Numbered from the stretch's first letter, positions 1-11,993 are shown. The stretch: 37,523 nt of DNA from Euprymna scolopes (GCA_024364805.1 CM044511.1:952992-990514); one strand, 5' to 3'. Translations and numbers: made by a program. The notes: a model not told the origin generated them from the letters alone.

Positions 1-973
1 TCCCTGCGTGCTTCTGCCAAAGTTTTTTTTTTCAAAAAAACGTCTTTTCCCTTTCAACTTACTACTTGAAATGAGGAGCCGCTGCTATTTTCTCAAGTGT
101 CACTCATTGTTCGACCCGCGGAGAAAAGGTGTTTTTTTTATATTAGGAGGGACTGCAGGTGATGCACCGACTTACATGTACCCCTTCTCTTCCCTAATTA
201 ATTTATTTATTCTATCCGTTCCTTCCCCAATGTGCAAAATACAATTCTCTATTCAACCCAAGGTTCTCCTCTCCCGCACTCACAGAGGTAATATATATAC
301 CCCACCCTGGACCAGTCGTATTCCGCGAGACCCCTTGCCCCGAGCTCGTTTCCTCGTTTACCGACGGGGTACTCCTTTCTTTTATCCGACTCCTGTTTCT
401 AAGGACCACTCTACGCGCCATTATTACTATGCCCATCAGCACTATGATGCCTCCTACTCCACTTCCACCTATAACCCATTTTGGGGTTACTCCTTGCTTC
501 TCCTCAACTAATCCTACCTCCTCTTATGAATCATCCCTATTCAGCAATGGCACATCTACCACGACCACAATAGCACCGGAGTCAAATAGCGTTGTGCACT
601 GTAGGTCTCTGTAATATTGCCAGATGTTTCGGACCGGATCATTCACTAACTTCAAGTTCCCTGGGAGTGCTCGAGCGACGCTAAGTAGCAGCTCCCTCAA
701 ACCATGTGGGCCTATTATGCTAGGCGACAAATGCCCCACTGATAGTAAATTTAGCTGTATTTCAAGATGAGTCAGGGACATGTGGACAGCTAAGAAGTAC
801 TTGTCAACCATCATTTTATATAGCCAGTATCTGTAGGTCATGATCCCTAGACGGGACACCCGTCCATCTAGTCCTTTCGCTTCCTTTGTCGCCGCATCAG
901 CCATACTTTTCAGGCTCACTATTAATTTTTTTTCCGTGGTATCGACCCCTGGTTCGTTTTTTTTTAAAACCAC
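1..973 (-). pseudogene. Envelope-type gene fossil of an LTR element
   Basis: The clear part is an open stretch at 524-973 on the minus strand. Its translation resembles the membrane-fusion (F-type) envelope proteins carried by some Metaviridae-like LTR elements: a hydrophobic-helical middle, a segment with LSPSIIGPHGLRELL, and a later stretch NIWQYYRDLQCTTLF followed by a valine-rich strand. Members of this family use this kind of segment ahead of a conserved cysteine-rich region. The likely continuation lies leftward (about 1-523) and off the window edge. The copy is broken, with at least a couple of breaks, and no gag, pol or terminal repeat could be tied to it. The assignment rests on remembered family resemblance, not a search. 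The divergence suggests an old insertion. Confidence 0.5.
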
Positions 974-3117
974 TCTTGCATGAGTGGACTAGTCACGTTC
1001 ACCAAAATATGTATATGTTACATTGCGTTTCATTTTAAAGAGAGTCTTAGAGTCTTATTATAGTGTTGGTCTTGCTTAGAAAGAGTCTTATTACAGTGAG
1101 GGATGTTGTAAGACTCAGAGAGAGATAGATGTTGTAAGAGACTAGATAGATATTGTTCATGTTAGGAGAGATTCTTATATATTAAATATTCATTCCTTAA
1201 TTGTGTAGAAGAAACAACTCTTGGAGTGAAGGGATAGTGTTCAGGCAGTTCGGGCATTGTGTAGACATGATGATGTTGAGACGTGTATGTAAAGACATAT
1301 AACACAAATATAAAATACAATTGGACTTTACCTTTTTGTAAGAATCATAAGACACTATACGAGCTTTACAAAAACACTTGATGGTTTATTTCTCACACGG
1401 CCGTGATTCCATCATCAAGAATTCAAAGTTTCACATTTTTTTCTTGAAGTGACGTCTCGCTCCTAGACGACTGGAGATCTCTGAGTTTTTTCACTGACTG
1501 ACTAACTCTAAAGTTTTTTCTCTATTCCTCGAACTTTCTATTTTCCGTGACGTCATACATATGTTAAAACATGTGCCTTCTTTCACTTGTTATGGACATA
1601 CGTGTCCAAAACTTTTCCTATTTCTACAAAAGGAATTTTAACCTATATTCAATATGTTAAAAATATTATCTTATAAGCTGCATTCTTTCAATTTAAAATG
1701 TCATAACACACTTGATAGTTAGTATTCTTTCCTTGAAATATTCATCTATATTCTAAACAAATGTTTGTTTTACATTTTTAAATTCTCACACGTAATCTAT
1801 TTCTAAACTAGATTACGAGGTTCGAATTTCGCCTATGCTATTTCATTTTCATTTTAAACTAAATTCTCCATTTTTATACTTACATGAAAAGGGGATAGTC
1901 CTTATCATGTAACACATTGACTACCGTTAACTCATGAACCTATATCCTAGAGTGAACTCCGGGCCTGTGTATGTGGTGACTGCTTTGTTAAAAATGCAAC
2001 CTTTCTCGTATATAAAGTCATTATTGTTAATTTCATTTTATCCCGCACTGACGAAAATTAAAATGTGCAGAACTTCGGGTACGTGCAAACGACGAAGTGC
2101 AAACTTATTATTTAAATATTAAAATGTTAAAGAGACGAACTCCGCACATAAAGTTTAAATTCAGTCGGTTTCTTTTGCCAAAGTTTTAAATCAGCCGTTA
2201 TCTATATCCGATTCTATAAAAAAAGTGAGAAAATCAACGCTAATAAGTTCCAGTCGGCCAAGCTCGACCCATACTGATTCAGACGAGTTTCCGTATGTTA
2301 TTTTTATTTATGTTTCTCAGGTCGTGACTTCTCATCAATTTACATCTATTTCTCTAACCTTTAAATTCTTCCTGTACATCTCTAGTTCTGCATTGATTTC
2401 TCTTTTAGAAGTTTTCGTTCTTATTTGTAAGCAATAATAGATAATATCAAATCTAGTTTCCATTAGAATTTATCAGTTTTATATGTTATACCTATTCTAT
2501 ATATCTAGCCCAACTATTTTATGTTTCTCTGTTTAATCTCAGTCAGTATTCAGCAGTTTTTATTTTATTTTATAAAGATCTTTTCCAACCCATATGACGT
2601 CTATAAAAATAAAAGTACGTATCTTAATCCGTTCCAGCTACAATTCCACTAGGAATATAAACAAAATCCTACACTTACAACTACTCTCTCAATTGTACAT
2701 AAGGTACAAAAAGAGTACAAATGTAATAGTTTCCACACTATAGGTCAAGATCCAACCTCTATTATTGCAATATTTTGCGTCCTTGTGTCTGTTTTACTAG
2801 CACCATAATCTCACCCGTCCACATTTGACGTCCATAGATGTTGACAGCCTTCCACGAGGGGCATTTCAATAGCAATGCATTATATTTTTATAATTCATCC
2901 AGATGGATCCGCGGGGATTATAACTTGCACTGTTATAAGATTGAACTTGGATACACAGTACCTGACGTTTTTCTATCGTTGCAGATGCTATTATAAGGAT
3001 CTAAAAAAGAAACCTCTACTATGGACGTGCGTCAGAACCATATATGCGTCATTGGATTATTGACAAAACTGCATTGAAAATAATGGTAACAACGTAAAAT
3101 AGTTATACAACACTAAA
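974..3117. other. AT-rich DNA without a recognised gene
   Basis: Short AT-rich open frames occur here but none shows a recognisable domain. The only structure I see is the small direct-repeat cluster at 1049-1139, listed separately. A pyrimidine-rich stretch runs from about 2250 to 2450 with no assignable role. Confidence 0.6.
1049..1139. repeat. Two short direct-repeat pairs
   Basis: The 17-mer agagtcttattatagtg (1049-1065) recurs with one mismatch at 1082-1098, and gatgttgtaaga at 1102-1113 recurs exactly at 1128-1139. The spacings are 33 and 26 bp. Such stuttering sequence is seen in terminal repeats and in decayed minisatellites; nothing else here decides between them. Confidence 0.5.
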
Positions 3118-3175
3118 GGTCGTTCGTTTTAATGGTACCACTCACGTCTGCATAGCTTTTTAACTGTTTTTATTT
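3118..3175 (+). repeat. Dispersed repeat copy, pair with 5600-5657
   Basis: This 58-bp segment aligns without gaps to 5600-5657, with about 13 mismatches (near 78 percent identity). Both begin ggtc and share ttttaatg early and aactgttttt near the end. The family is not recognised. It is probably a fragment of an old interspersed element. Confidence 0.55.
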
Positions 3176-5599
3176 GTGGAACTGCCTCATCCTCTATTTT
3201 GCTTTCTTCTCGGACTGAAAAATTCTGAAATCCTCCCTGTTTTCCGTCTCTCTCTGTTTTAACCTACATACGTTTTCATATACTGTGAACAGATATCTCG
3301 CTACGAAGCTCGAACATACCGCAGTTACTTGTTGAATATGATCAATAATATCGCCTCACGTTTAAATGAATATATGTATTGTTTTGGGTGAAAAAGGTTT
3401 TTAGATAAATGCAAACTTTAAATATGTTAAGGTCCTTTTTGGCATTCACGGTAACTTTCATTTCATTGAGAGCATGTAAAACGATTTAAACTGTTTAATT
3501 CTGCACCTGTACACGAACACGTTTGATGAATTTTCAGACACTCTTCTTGTTTAAGAAGACATACGTGAATAAGATTCTTCTTTATGTATAGTAAATGTTG
3601 CTTGTAATTGGATAACTGATCTACCAATTCTGTACGAAATATCCACAAAATAGAGAATGCATTTAATAGTATTTCAATTAGGATCAAGATACCGCTGCAG
3701 TTTTCGAACTATGGGTGAAATTATAACTACATTATTTAGAGAATCATTATTAACATGGTTTATATTCTGTATTTTACACCTGCAATTTCAGAAAACATAC
3801 TTGAAATGAATATAAAACATTACTTGAATGTCCAATCGAAAGTTCGATTAACTATAAGCGTAAAAATGTATCCTCTTCTTCCCCTAATTTTATTTGTAAA
3901 AATATTTTGTGTACGGTTTTTAACGTTAATACTCCTCAACGGTGTGCTTACTTGTTAACACTCTGACCCACACGTTATGTCTGCGACAGTTGCAAGTAAA
4001 CAAACAAAAATAAATAAATTTGACTCATCTTTTTCAGTTGAACTGAAATATATTTATCTCTATTTTTTTTTAAATAACGCGTTACCTCTTATTTTAAAAT
4101 CTATTAGTTTATCTCATCTCCGATGTCTTTTATAAAACACCGGTTTTAAAGTTTCTCACTGCCAAATGCTACACGTTCATCTTACACCGGCATCGGCCTT
4201 TTCTAGTCCACTTCCCCCCATGTGTGTTCTATCTTTTCCTCTACGTGTGCTCTTTTTTCTCCCGTTCTTTTCCTTCTATCCATTCGCTGTGACGGCCCTT
4301 CGCACACTAGCTCGATCATTTGCATCTATGTCATAATCCTGCTGCTGCTGCTGCTGCTGCTACCAGCGCTTGCTTCTCTGTTACATTTTTATTCTATTGA
4401 CCGTGTTATGTATTGGGTAGCATTTACGACTAAACTTAAATTTTACGGTATATTTTCTTCATTGGATTGCTATATGAAAGTACACAATGATTAACCATCC
4501 CTATGCTTTTTATGGAAATATAGATATATAAGCAGCACCTTTGAATTTTACCGACAGTGCTGACATAATAACATTCTTATTTAGATAGATATTCTTGGTA
4601 AGTTAACGGTTCTGTAATTTCATAACATCTGGAAAAAACATCTCCTTTCACGGCCAACATCTCGACACCGGTAGTTAGTATTTATATATATTATATGTAC
4701 CATGTATTAGTTCAAAGGTGCATACAAAAGTGTCTTCACAAGTACCACGAAATACGGACAAGTTGCTCTGCCACATCCCTTAACGATTACGTAAGAGTTA
4801 AGCTGGAATGGGGTGTCATTTACGTGCACATGCGCTCAACATCGATGCGAAGAAATGGCAAGCTTCTGTCAGAAAGTGACTTTACTTTTATTATATATTA
4901 TAGAGTTTCGTTCAGCAAATGCTAAATGCTAAAACATTTATTGTTAATGTCCGAACAAAGAAGGTATTAGATAGTAAGTCAGAAAACCCCGCTTTCTGAA
5001 CTACTACAGAAAATAATCTATACTCTAACATTAGATATGTTTCTGTACGTCATCAGGAATGATAATGTAAATTTATGTTTAGGAAATTTAATTGCTGACA
5101 TAATTCTGTGACTTTATATTAATACTTGCCGGTCGCCCAGTCGTAAAATACGAATAAATATATTTTTATTCATACAGAAACTGAGACATTTAATTTTTTC
5201 TAAACATTTCCTCCATTGTAAGTAAAAAAAAAAACATACATGAGCTGAAATCGAAATCAAAACAATACAGTGAGTAAATACGATATCCATTAGGCCAGCT
5301 TGCCATGGTCATTATAAAAAATACAAATATGCTTATTCTTGATATAATAAATCTGTCATGTGAACGGTTCGTGTATGCGCTTTTGTGAAACAGTTGACAA
5401 ACAGATATAAATCCAATAAGCTCCACGTCCCAATTTTAAAATATTTTTACGCTTTAGCACTTTTCATTACTCTTCTGCAGACATTGCCGATGTCTGTGCA
5501 AAAGAAAAAAAACAGACTCTGTCATAGTCATGCGTCAAAAGCAAATGTGCATTAATAATAGTCATGACTATGTAGAGAAATAAAGTCTGTAGCACGGAA
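3176..5599. other. AT-rich DNA; one (CTG)n run
   Basis: No gene recognised. A pyrimidine-rich stretch lies at about 4190-4310 and leads into a short (CTG)n run at 4340-4361. The open frame that covers this run (90 codons) looks like a by-product of low-complexity sequence. Confidence 0.55.
4340..4361 (+). repeat. (CTG)n microsatellite
   Basis: About seven perfect gct/ctg units. It is read as a leucine run in one frame, but no domain supports translation. Confidence 0.9.
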
Positions 5600-5657
5600 G
5601 GTCATTTGTTTTAATGATACAACTCCTGCCTCCGTAGTTTATCAACTGTTTTTGTTT
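5600..5657 (+). repeat. Dispersed repeat copy, pair with 3118-3175
   Basis: Second copy of the 58-bp family described at 3118, same orientation, about 2.5 kb away. Flanks outside the 58 bp do not align convincingly, which argues for two separate insertions or an old, trimmed duplication. Confidence 0.55.
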
Positions 5658-6622
5658 AAAATAAGAGGCTTTTCTTTTAAGACTACTCTCATAATTGCAG
5701 CTATTTCTCCAAGATTATTTTTGTTAGACATGTTAGTGAAACTAATACCTCATTCGACTTAACATTTTAATGCGCTTGGATGATCACATTAAAAACAAAA
5801 TAGGAGTAAAAAATGAAACAGACACCAGCCAGGAAAAAACAAAAATATTAAAACCACAGTGAATGGCAGCCAAATGGATTTTCATCAGAGATATGTTTCA
5901 AGTCAGCCTGTCAAAGCTATGCCACGCTTATGGGCCAGCGTGTCTCTTCTCGGGTTAAAGTGATTTGTCTGATAAAAATCTTTAATTAAATAACGTGCAG
6001 AAATAGTCCATTTTCAGACATGTTCCAAAGTAAATGACCTCTGCAAATGGCCATTCCCTGCAATGGCACAACTGCAATGGAGCGAGTTACAAAAAAGCTG
6101 AAAACAATAAACAAAAATAAAATCAAACTTAGGCAATCGAGTGGAATAAGGAAAAAAACTAGGAACAATTTTCTTGGCAATTGAAGAGACGACACTTCCA
6201 GAATCTGTTGGCAAACGTTCAGCTACAAGAGTATTGCAATTAAATTGTTTCTATCCTGCATTATGTGTGCAAATTTCCGCGCCTTTGTATATATCACGAA
6301 AGCATTCAATGAAAATAATAATATGCATATAAAACAACGTTTGTGTTAATATGTATATGTAAATAAACATATACATATATACACAACACACAACTAGAAA
6401 GTGACTTCGTAACAGCCATTAACAACTTCAAACGCACTGAGTTAACGATGCCTCGCATTTATACGAACTAACTGAAAGATAACACCGCCTCAGCTATCGC
6501 TAATTAGATTTTTAAAATAGCTATAAATTAAGTGACTTCAAGTAAAAATGTATATCTAAAGTTTAAATTTTGTAAATCAAATATTTAGAGAGGAGTTTGG
6601 TCGGGGCACACACACAAGACAA

Positions 6623-6624
<2 letters not shown>
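5658..6624. other. AT-rich DNA without a recognised gene
   Basis: Nothing assignable. Short minus-strand open frames around 5986-6214 overlap one another and have hydrophobic, low-complexity translations without known motifs. Confidence 0.6.
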
Positions 6625-6714
<90 letters not shown>

Positions 6715-6752
6715 TGTATATATACATATATGTATATATACATTTATATATA
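6625..6752. repeat. (TA)n microsatellite
   Basis: An 80-bp pure TA run, then a degenerate portion with interspersed cat/gta units to about 6752. A short (CA)n run precedes it at about 6606-6615. The Tyr-Ile open frame across it is an artefact of the repeat. Confidence 0.97.
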
Positions 6753-7394
6753 AATAAGAGTGTTAAAGAAAATGTTAAAGGAATATCTATCCTACTATTG
6801 AAACTGATTTTATTGGTCTTATTAAATTCCAGTTAGTTAATATTCGGATTTAATTGACAGGTCTTTGATGAATTGCATGAGGTTGCATTCTCAGATACGA
6901 AACTGATTGAGGAAAAACACGTAAAGTAAGCTAGGATTGAGCAAATTAAGATTTATTCATAGTAAGTTTGTGCAAAGTGGCTAAGAGGCATAACAATAAA
7001 GTTAGGAGTGAATATGAAAATTTGGATTTTGAATGGTAGGATTGCGAGGAAGTCAAAATAGTACTATATGTAGATGTTCTAAAGAATATTAAATGGCGCT
7101 CTCTAAAAGTAAAGCCTGGGATCTAAGATTAGACATGCAATATGAAATGAGTAATAGGAAAAAGGACCCATCTACCAAAAGAAAACAAGCGAATATTGAA
7201 GTATTTTAATAAACATAATAGAATATGCACTGCTGATTAAACATTTAAAACTACTAAAAAATCTTAAAAAAACAACTTTTTTAAGGATAGATTTTAAACT
7301 CTTCCGACTTAAGGTTACCAATAGTACAATACAAACAAATGGAAACAAAAAGCTGCATTCCAAAGATTTATTTTTCAAATTTACATTTTTATTA
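6753..7394. other. AT-rich DNA without a recognised gene
   Basis: No motif or repeat found. The minus-strand frame at 7172-7378 is phenylalanine-rich and looks random. Confidence 0.6.
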
Positions 7395-8200
7395 GATTAG
7401 GCTTTTTACACATGATCAAAATTATTGGACCAGAGATAAAAATTCTATTAAATTATACAAAAAGTGTATGAAAAGTGTGTGGAAACATTCAACAATCAAA
7501 CTTAATAAGCAGTTTTGATGACTTCAGAAATTCTTTGGGGCATGCTAGGTTTCCATTTAGGTAAGGGGTATCCTGCTCCAGTTTTTGAAGATGGTTTCAC
7601 GAAGTTCATTTTTTGGTGAATATTGTTTGCCATTCTGATAAACCATTATTGCCATCCGTCCCCAAACATTGTCAATTGGGTTCAAGTCCGGTGAGTATGC
7701 AGGATGTCCCAAGAGATGTAGTGTGGATTGCAGCATTATTCTGTTGGAATAAACATCCATCCCCACACAAACGATGAATGTCTATCATCAAATGTGCTTT
7801 TTGTAGCATGTTAACATAACCAGCTGCTGTCTGATGACTCTGCACCATCCGAGCTCCATCGTCCCTCTGTAAGAAAAGACACCCCATACTATTACGAACC
7901 CTCCACCATTATGACCTGTGAAAAAAATTTCAACAGCCATGTTTTTCTCTTGCCAATATCGCTGAAAAAATAAACCAAACACCATGAATACTTATATAAA
8001 GATAGAAAGGATTTGAAGCATATCACTTTTACCAAAATTACTGGAATCGGCATTTAATAATCCGAAATTTTAATGGGACGTAAAATAATACGACCAACCA
8101 CAACACCATGAATACATATTTGAGGATGCAAAGAACTTTGACCAGAAATCTGTTTTCCAAGATTACTTGATTTTGTATAAATAATCTGGAAAACGGTGAC
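7395..8200 (-). mobile_element. Tc1-like DNA transposon remnant
   Basis: Minus-strand coding pieces of a Tc1-type DDE transposase lie in three frames. They read rightmost to leftmost: a segment with GGGFVIVWGVFSY (7788-7985), a segment with DGCLFQQNNAAIH (7672-7887), and a C-terminal segment with YSPDLNPIDNVWGRM (7557-7766). In Tc1 relatives these are the block after the first catalytic Asp, the block with the second Asp (QQDNA), and the block ending in the third acidic residue. At least two frameshifts separate the three blocks. The second catalytic Asp reads Asn (QQNNA), so this copy is inactive. The third position is Asp where Tc1 usually has Glu. The left end near 7395-7440 is AT-rich and could hold the terminal repeat, but no matching inverted repeat was found on the right. 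The upstream third of the transposase, with the DNA-binding domain, is not recognisable. Confidence 0.8.
7978..8195. repeat. Diverged internal duplication in the Tc1 remnant
   Basis: The 13-mer acaccatgaatac at 7978 recurs at 8103, and both are followed by alignable sequence (ataaagatagaaaggatttgaa against gaggatgcaaagaactttga) for about 70-90 bp. It is an imperfect duplication about 125 bp apart in the region upstream of the transposase core, probably a later event than the insertion. Confidence 0.5.
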
Positions 8201-8342
8201 AATTAATTTTTTAGGCATTACTTAAAATAATATCTTCTCTTCTAGGAGGGGACAGGTAAGAATCTGGTTTTACTAGGGCTTTTAGTAGTGCTCTAGAGGT
8301 TTCTTGAATTTGTTATTATACATTTATTGCTTAAAATTATTT

Positions 8343-8732
8343 GCCAAGACAATATTTGCCTGTTTTACAAGTATTTTAATGGTGAATGCTCTGATGAACT
8401 GCAAGCACTTGTGCCCCCACGACGTGAACACCCTCGACAGACCCGACACGCTGCAAAATCCCACCCCCCACACTGTAGAGATCCCTAGATGTAAAAGATC
8501 TTTCTACTCCAGTAGTTTCTTCCCCAGAACTGCTAGACTTTAAAATTCCATTCCAGGTCACTGCTTCCCCAACTGTACTGACATGCATAAGTTCAAGTGC
8601 AACGTAAACCAACATCTTGCTGGCCAAATACCTACATAGTACCCCAGTAGATGTTTCCCCTGATAGTAGCCCCCTACACCAAAGTCGCAATGTGCCTTGT
8701 CTGGGGTGAAAATGTAATAAAAAAAAATTAAA
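8343..8732 (+). mobile_element. LINE family 2, 3' end
   Basis: This is the C-terminal end of a LINE ORF2 on the plus strand plus a short 3' tail. One frame reads LFYKYFNGECSDELQALVPP from about 8358. The frame then shifts near 8450-8480, and the adjacent frame gives TVEIPRCKRSFYSSSFFP, then ARL, a stop at the position where the family has Trp, and NSIPGHCFPN with a natural end near 8637. The shared LINE tail signature is FYRYF..CS.EL, then R..SFF.RTARLW, then a final FK..VN motif, so this is a Jockey/CR1-like non-LTR element (clade by memory). The 3' end carries ccttgtctggggtgaaaatg and an A-rich tail at about 8715-8732. The copy is strongly 5'-truncated and dead, with one frameshift and at least one stop. 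Copies at 10570 and 20663 belong to the same family. Confidence 0.8.
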
Positions 8733-8734
8733 AG

Positions 8735-9160
8735 TCAATATAATCTCAAAATTACTATTTCTTACCATTTTAAGGGCAAATAGGGGATACAAAATAAAAA
8801 AAAAATAAGGACGGATCTGAGCAAACGTTTCTTAAAGTGCGCAGTTTAAAAAAAAACGTTTCTCAAAGTGCGGACTTTCAAGAAAAAAACAACAACAGTA
8901 AACAAAATAATAATAATAAGGAGGAAGGGCAGGAGGATCCAACGACAAATCGGGGCTGTTAATCGGTTTTGAAAATGGGGGATCAATTTACTAGAACGCT
9001 GTCTCTAAACGTGAACCCTTTCCAAATTTGTAAACATTGGTTTGTCTTTCGTTTTTTATTATAATGTTGTCGCTTAGTGTCCAATAATAAACAGAAATAG
9101 TTGAGAAAAGACGAAAATGAAACAACATTATGGCGGTTGTTCAGGTGCACCTGCAGAATT

Positions 9161-9163
<3 letters not shown>
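8735..9163. other. AT-rich DNA without a recognised gene
   Basis: Purine-rich runs and a near-duplicate phrase (acgtttctcaaagtgcg-like, at about 8825 and 8857) are seen. Nothing else is assignable. Confidence 0.5.

Positions 9164-9250
<87 letters not shown>
9164..9250. repeat. (TA)n microsatellite
   Basis: About 86 bp of uninterrupted TA dinucleotide. Confidence 0.97.
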
Positions 9251-9251
<1 letters not shown>

Positions 9252-10569
9252 CTTTCTCAAGATGTGCGGAATGAAAACTAGAACTTCATAAAAAGTACGT
9301 GTTTCGTGAGTATTTGAATTGCTTTCAAGCAAATATAAAGTCATTTTTAATTAATTTCCACATTAAAATAATTGTTTGTGTTTTTGCAAGTTTACCCAGC
9401 GTAATATTTTTCTCCTAAATAGAAATTGAAATTTACTTCTTTTTTTTTTGTTTTTGCTAATATTTTTCAACGGTCTTTTCAGTTAATATAAAAGAAATAA
9501 TTTTGTTTTAAATAATTAACATTTCACATTAAACGTAAAAGATCACTTTCCTATATAAATTTAACGTAAAATGAGACCCAACTTCTTGGCGAAACATGTA
9601 ATCGTTAGCACCTCTTCAAGTTTCCTGGCAGGGTTAAAGGGTAAATAATGTAGGAGTGGGGTTATTAGTCTCAACTATGTTTAAAATACGTAGAAACACT
9701 TCGAAACGTGCTTGTGCAGGGTAGATTTTTTATTAGTCCACTGTCAAAACGATTGTCCGTTCGCCCCTTCGTAGGATCGTCTGTGTGTTTCCATTTATTA
9801 ACATATTGTTTTAGTGTTACGGTATAATTATATTGATAGACCGGTTCTTGTTAGTGAGGTACATTTAGCGGATTGAATCCTTGCCAGTACAAGATGCGTT
9901 ACCATTTGGCAATGTTATGTACTGTATGTCATCGTTCCATAATCGCGTAATACATGCGGCTGTGGACAGCTTGGGAATTTTTTATTCGCTGTAAATGTTC
10001 ACCTTCGGAAAAATAACTGGCATACTCCGAGCAGTTCTACTATAACACACGGTATTATGTGTTCGTTGTTGTTGACCATGACCGTGTAATTCGACAGCGA
10101 AGTGCGTACTTAATCAAACAGCCTGAAAGGCCACTGTAAACTAGAAGATATAACATTCAAAGTACCCACATATAGCTTAAAGTTAAACATCCAATAACAG
10201 TCAAAATTTTAATGGTATGACCTGTACATACAGGATGTGGGAGTAAAATAAACAGTATTATTTACTACATATTTTGGACAAAAATACAGCTACAAAATAA
10301 ATAATTTCTCAAGCTGTGAGTAGGCAGCGCGAGAATAAGATCAAGGATGCGAGTTCATATTGTTAAGAACGTTTCTATATAAACTCTCATCCTTGAAAAT
10401 AAATAACATGGAAATTAAATTTGCTTGTGTTAATACTTTCTTTTAAACTGAATAAAATTTTTATTCAAAGAAAATAAGAATAAAATGAGCTCACAATACT
10501 AGGTCCTCTTAAACATACTCCCGGACAACCCAGCATGCATAAACTCCCAGCTTTAGCTGTTGAGGATTT
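9251..10569. other. AT-rich DNA without a recognised gene
   Basis: No protein or RNA signature found on either strand. Confidence 0.6.
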
Positions 10570-10780
10570 AAGCTATCGGAAAACAACTGTTTGAATAAGT
10601 TCTTGTCCATATTTCCTGCATCGCTAACTGTGCTGACATGCCGAATTTTTCATGTGAACAGACATTTTGTTTGTTCAACTTTCTACAATGTCTTATTAGA
10701 CGTGATACCAAGTAGTAATCTATTCCGACTGAGTTACAATACACCTTGTTTGGGGTGAGCAAGGGCAAAAGGTTGATTTA
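10570..10780 (+). mobile_element. LINE family 2, short 3' fragment
   Basis: Nucleotide alignment to 8545-8712 is visible. Shared landmarks are cattcca/ccatatttcctgc, ctg..ctgacatgc, a decayed C-terminal coding stretch, and the tail caccttgtttggggtgagc against tgccttgtctggggtgaaa. Reading frames are lost. It is an older, more truncated insertion than the copy at 8343, in the same orientation. Confidence 0.6.
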
Positions 10781-10968
10781 AAAGCTTTAACAAAACACAT
10801 TAACTTTAAACGAATTTTCTATAAAACTTTTCTTCGCTTTTGATTTTTGAATTGGAATATCAACCAAGCCTTGCAATTATGGAGCTAAATTGACGGCGGA
10901 CTGTTTTCTTGTTGACAACTGATTTCGAATATCGTCACGTTTAAACAGAACGCGTATTTTTTTTACAT

Positions 10969-11190
10969 GGTGGTCACCACTTATCAAGGCCCGGAAGCAA
11001 CTCGGGGATAAGGGTTATTGCGTGTACAGTAATAAATGGGATAGTATCGTAGAAATCGTTCGTATTGGAGATTTGATGAAGTGTCTTACTTAAGGGAGCG
11101 GTTTATCGGGAACTTCTTTGACATGTGGCAAAATATTAACAACAGCAGAAGCCGGTAAAGCACGTACGAAAATTAGCAAGTGTGTGCGCG
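10969..11190 (-). mobile_element. LINE family 1, 3'-UTR fragment
   Basis: The stretch tcaccacttatcaaggcccg followed by a second block, ggataagggttattgcgtg, matches the reverse complement of the plus-strand copy tail at 15540-15615 and the minus copy at 22690-22760. On the minus strand the tail ends in catgtaaaaaaaa, an A-rich 3' end. Downstream resemblance to 22800-22870 (ggaacttctttgac, then agccggtaaagcac) carries the match to about 11190. The ORF2 part is too decayed to translate. It is a severely 5'-truncated insertion. Confidence 0.75.
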
Positions 11191-11664
11191 CAAGCTGCAC
11201 AAGCAAAGGAGAGAAAAATACACTATGTGGTTGAAGATGAGAAGAAAATTATCAGACAAGCAAGTAGGGCGCCAGGTGGCTTAGATACAGAAATGTAAAG
11301 CACATGTGTGCGCGAATAGACTTTGGAAATATAATGGAATGTGTTGATTTGGAAGACCCACGATTAAATACATTTCATTTGCACTTTTAAAAAATGTCGA
11401 GTAAGATTCTTATTTCATTCCTGTTTTATTTTTGTTCCTGTAACGATACTCACATTACAATGTTTATAATCTTGTCTTTGTAGGAAAGGAAATTAGAAAT
11501 ATCTCAATCATGAAGCAATAGGAACATTTTTCTTAAGTAAACTACTTGTTTACGCTATATTTTGAATATTTGCTTAGGAAAACAAAATTGAACCGATTTC
11601 TTTATGTTTTATCATTACAAATCTTTAGAAATAGAAATAAAACTATTTTTCTGTGTTATGTTTG
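11191..11664. other. AT-rich DNA without a recognised gene
   Basis: Nothing recognisable between the LINE tail and the repeat body at 11665. Confidence 0.5.
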
Positions 11665-11790
11665 GATTCTTTGGACTATTTTCTCATTTTAGTGTTATAT
11701 TCACAACGTTTCGGTCGATGTATACTCCAACCTTGTTCAGGTATTTATTGCTAAACTCGGAAATATTTCTATCGAACTTGGGATTATGCA
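11665..11790 (+). repeat. SINE-like repeat body, copy 1
   Basis: This belongs to a family of about 100-130 bp with three copies in the window (also 12772-12905 and 31600-31690). The shared core is cacaacgtttcggtcgatgt preceded by ggactattttctcattt and followed by ccaaccttgttcagg. Copies diverge by roughly a quarter. The motif resembles bodies of cephalopod SINE-like repeats from memory; the family name is not known to me. Confidence 0.6.
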
Positions 11791-11993
11791 CATAATTGCG
11801 AACAAAAACCTTATTCAATCCGCCCGGTTCGTATGCTATTGTTCAGTCAGTCATAATTGGGAATACTTCTTAGGTAATTCGCAACTCTATCGAATGTCGG
11901 CTGAGTTTAACAGATAAAAACAGTAATTCGAAGCAGAAAATAATTAGGATAATCGTTGTATATACACACATATATGCAAACATATACATATGA

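Noticed and set aside
8-614. Plus-strand frames at 8-511 and 429-614
   Set aside because: Antisense shadows within the envelope-type fossil region; their proline/serine/threonine-rich content has no recognised motif.
980-1400. Terminal repeat of the envelope-bearing fossil
   Set aside because: The TATA-like and polyadenylation-like phrases would be in the opposite orientation to the envelope frame, and no second copy exists in the window.
1800-1840. Isolated B-box-like ggttcgaattt
   Set aside because: No A box at the right distance and no cloverleaf, so neither a tRNA nor a SINE head can be supported.
6597-6836. Tyr-Ile repeat protein frames across (TA)n tracts (also 9141-9344, 30393-30836, 31417-31599)
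   Set aside because: These are artefacts of TA dinucleotide runs, which contain no stop in these frames; flanking residues show no domain.
8376-8792. 138-codon minus-strand frame
   Set aside because: Antisense to the LINE family 2 tail on the plus strand, which has clear family motifs.
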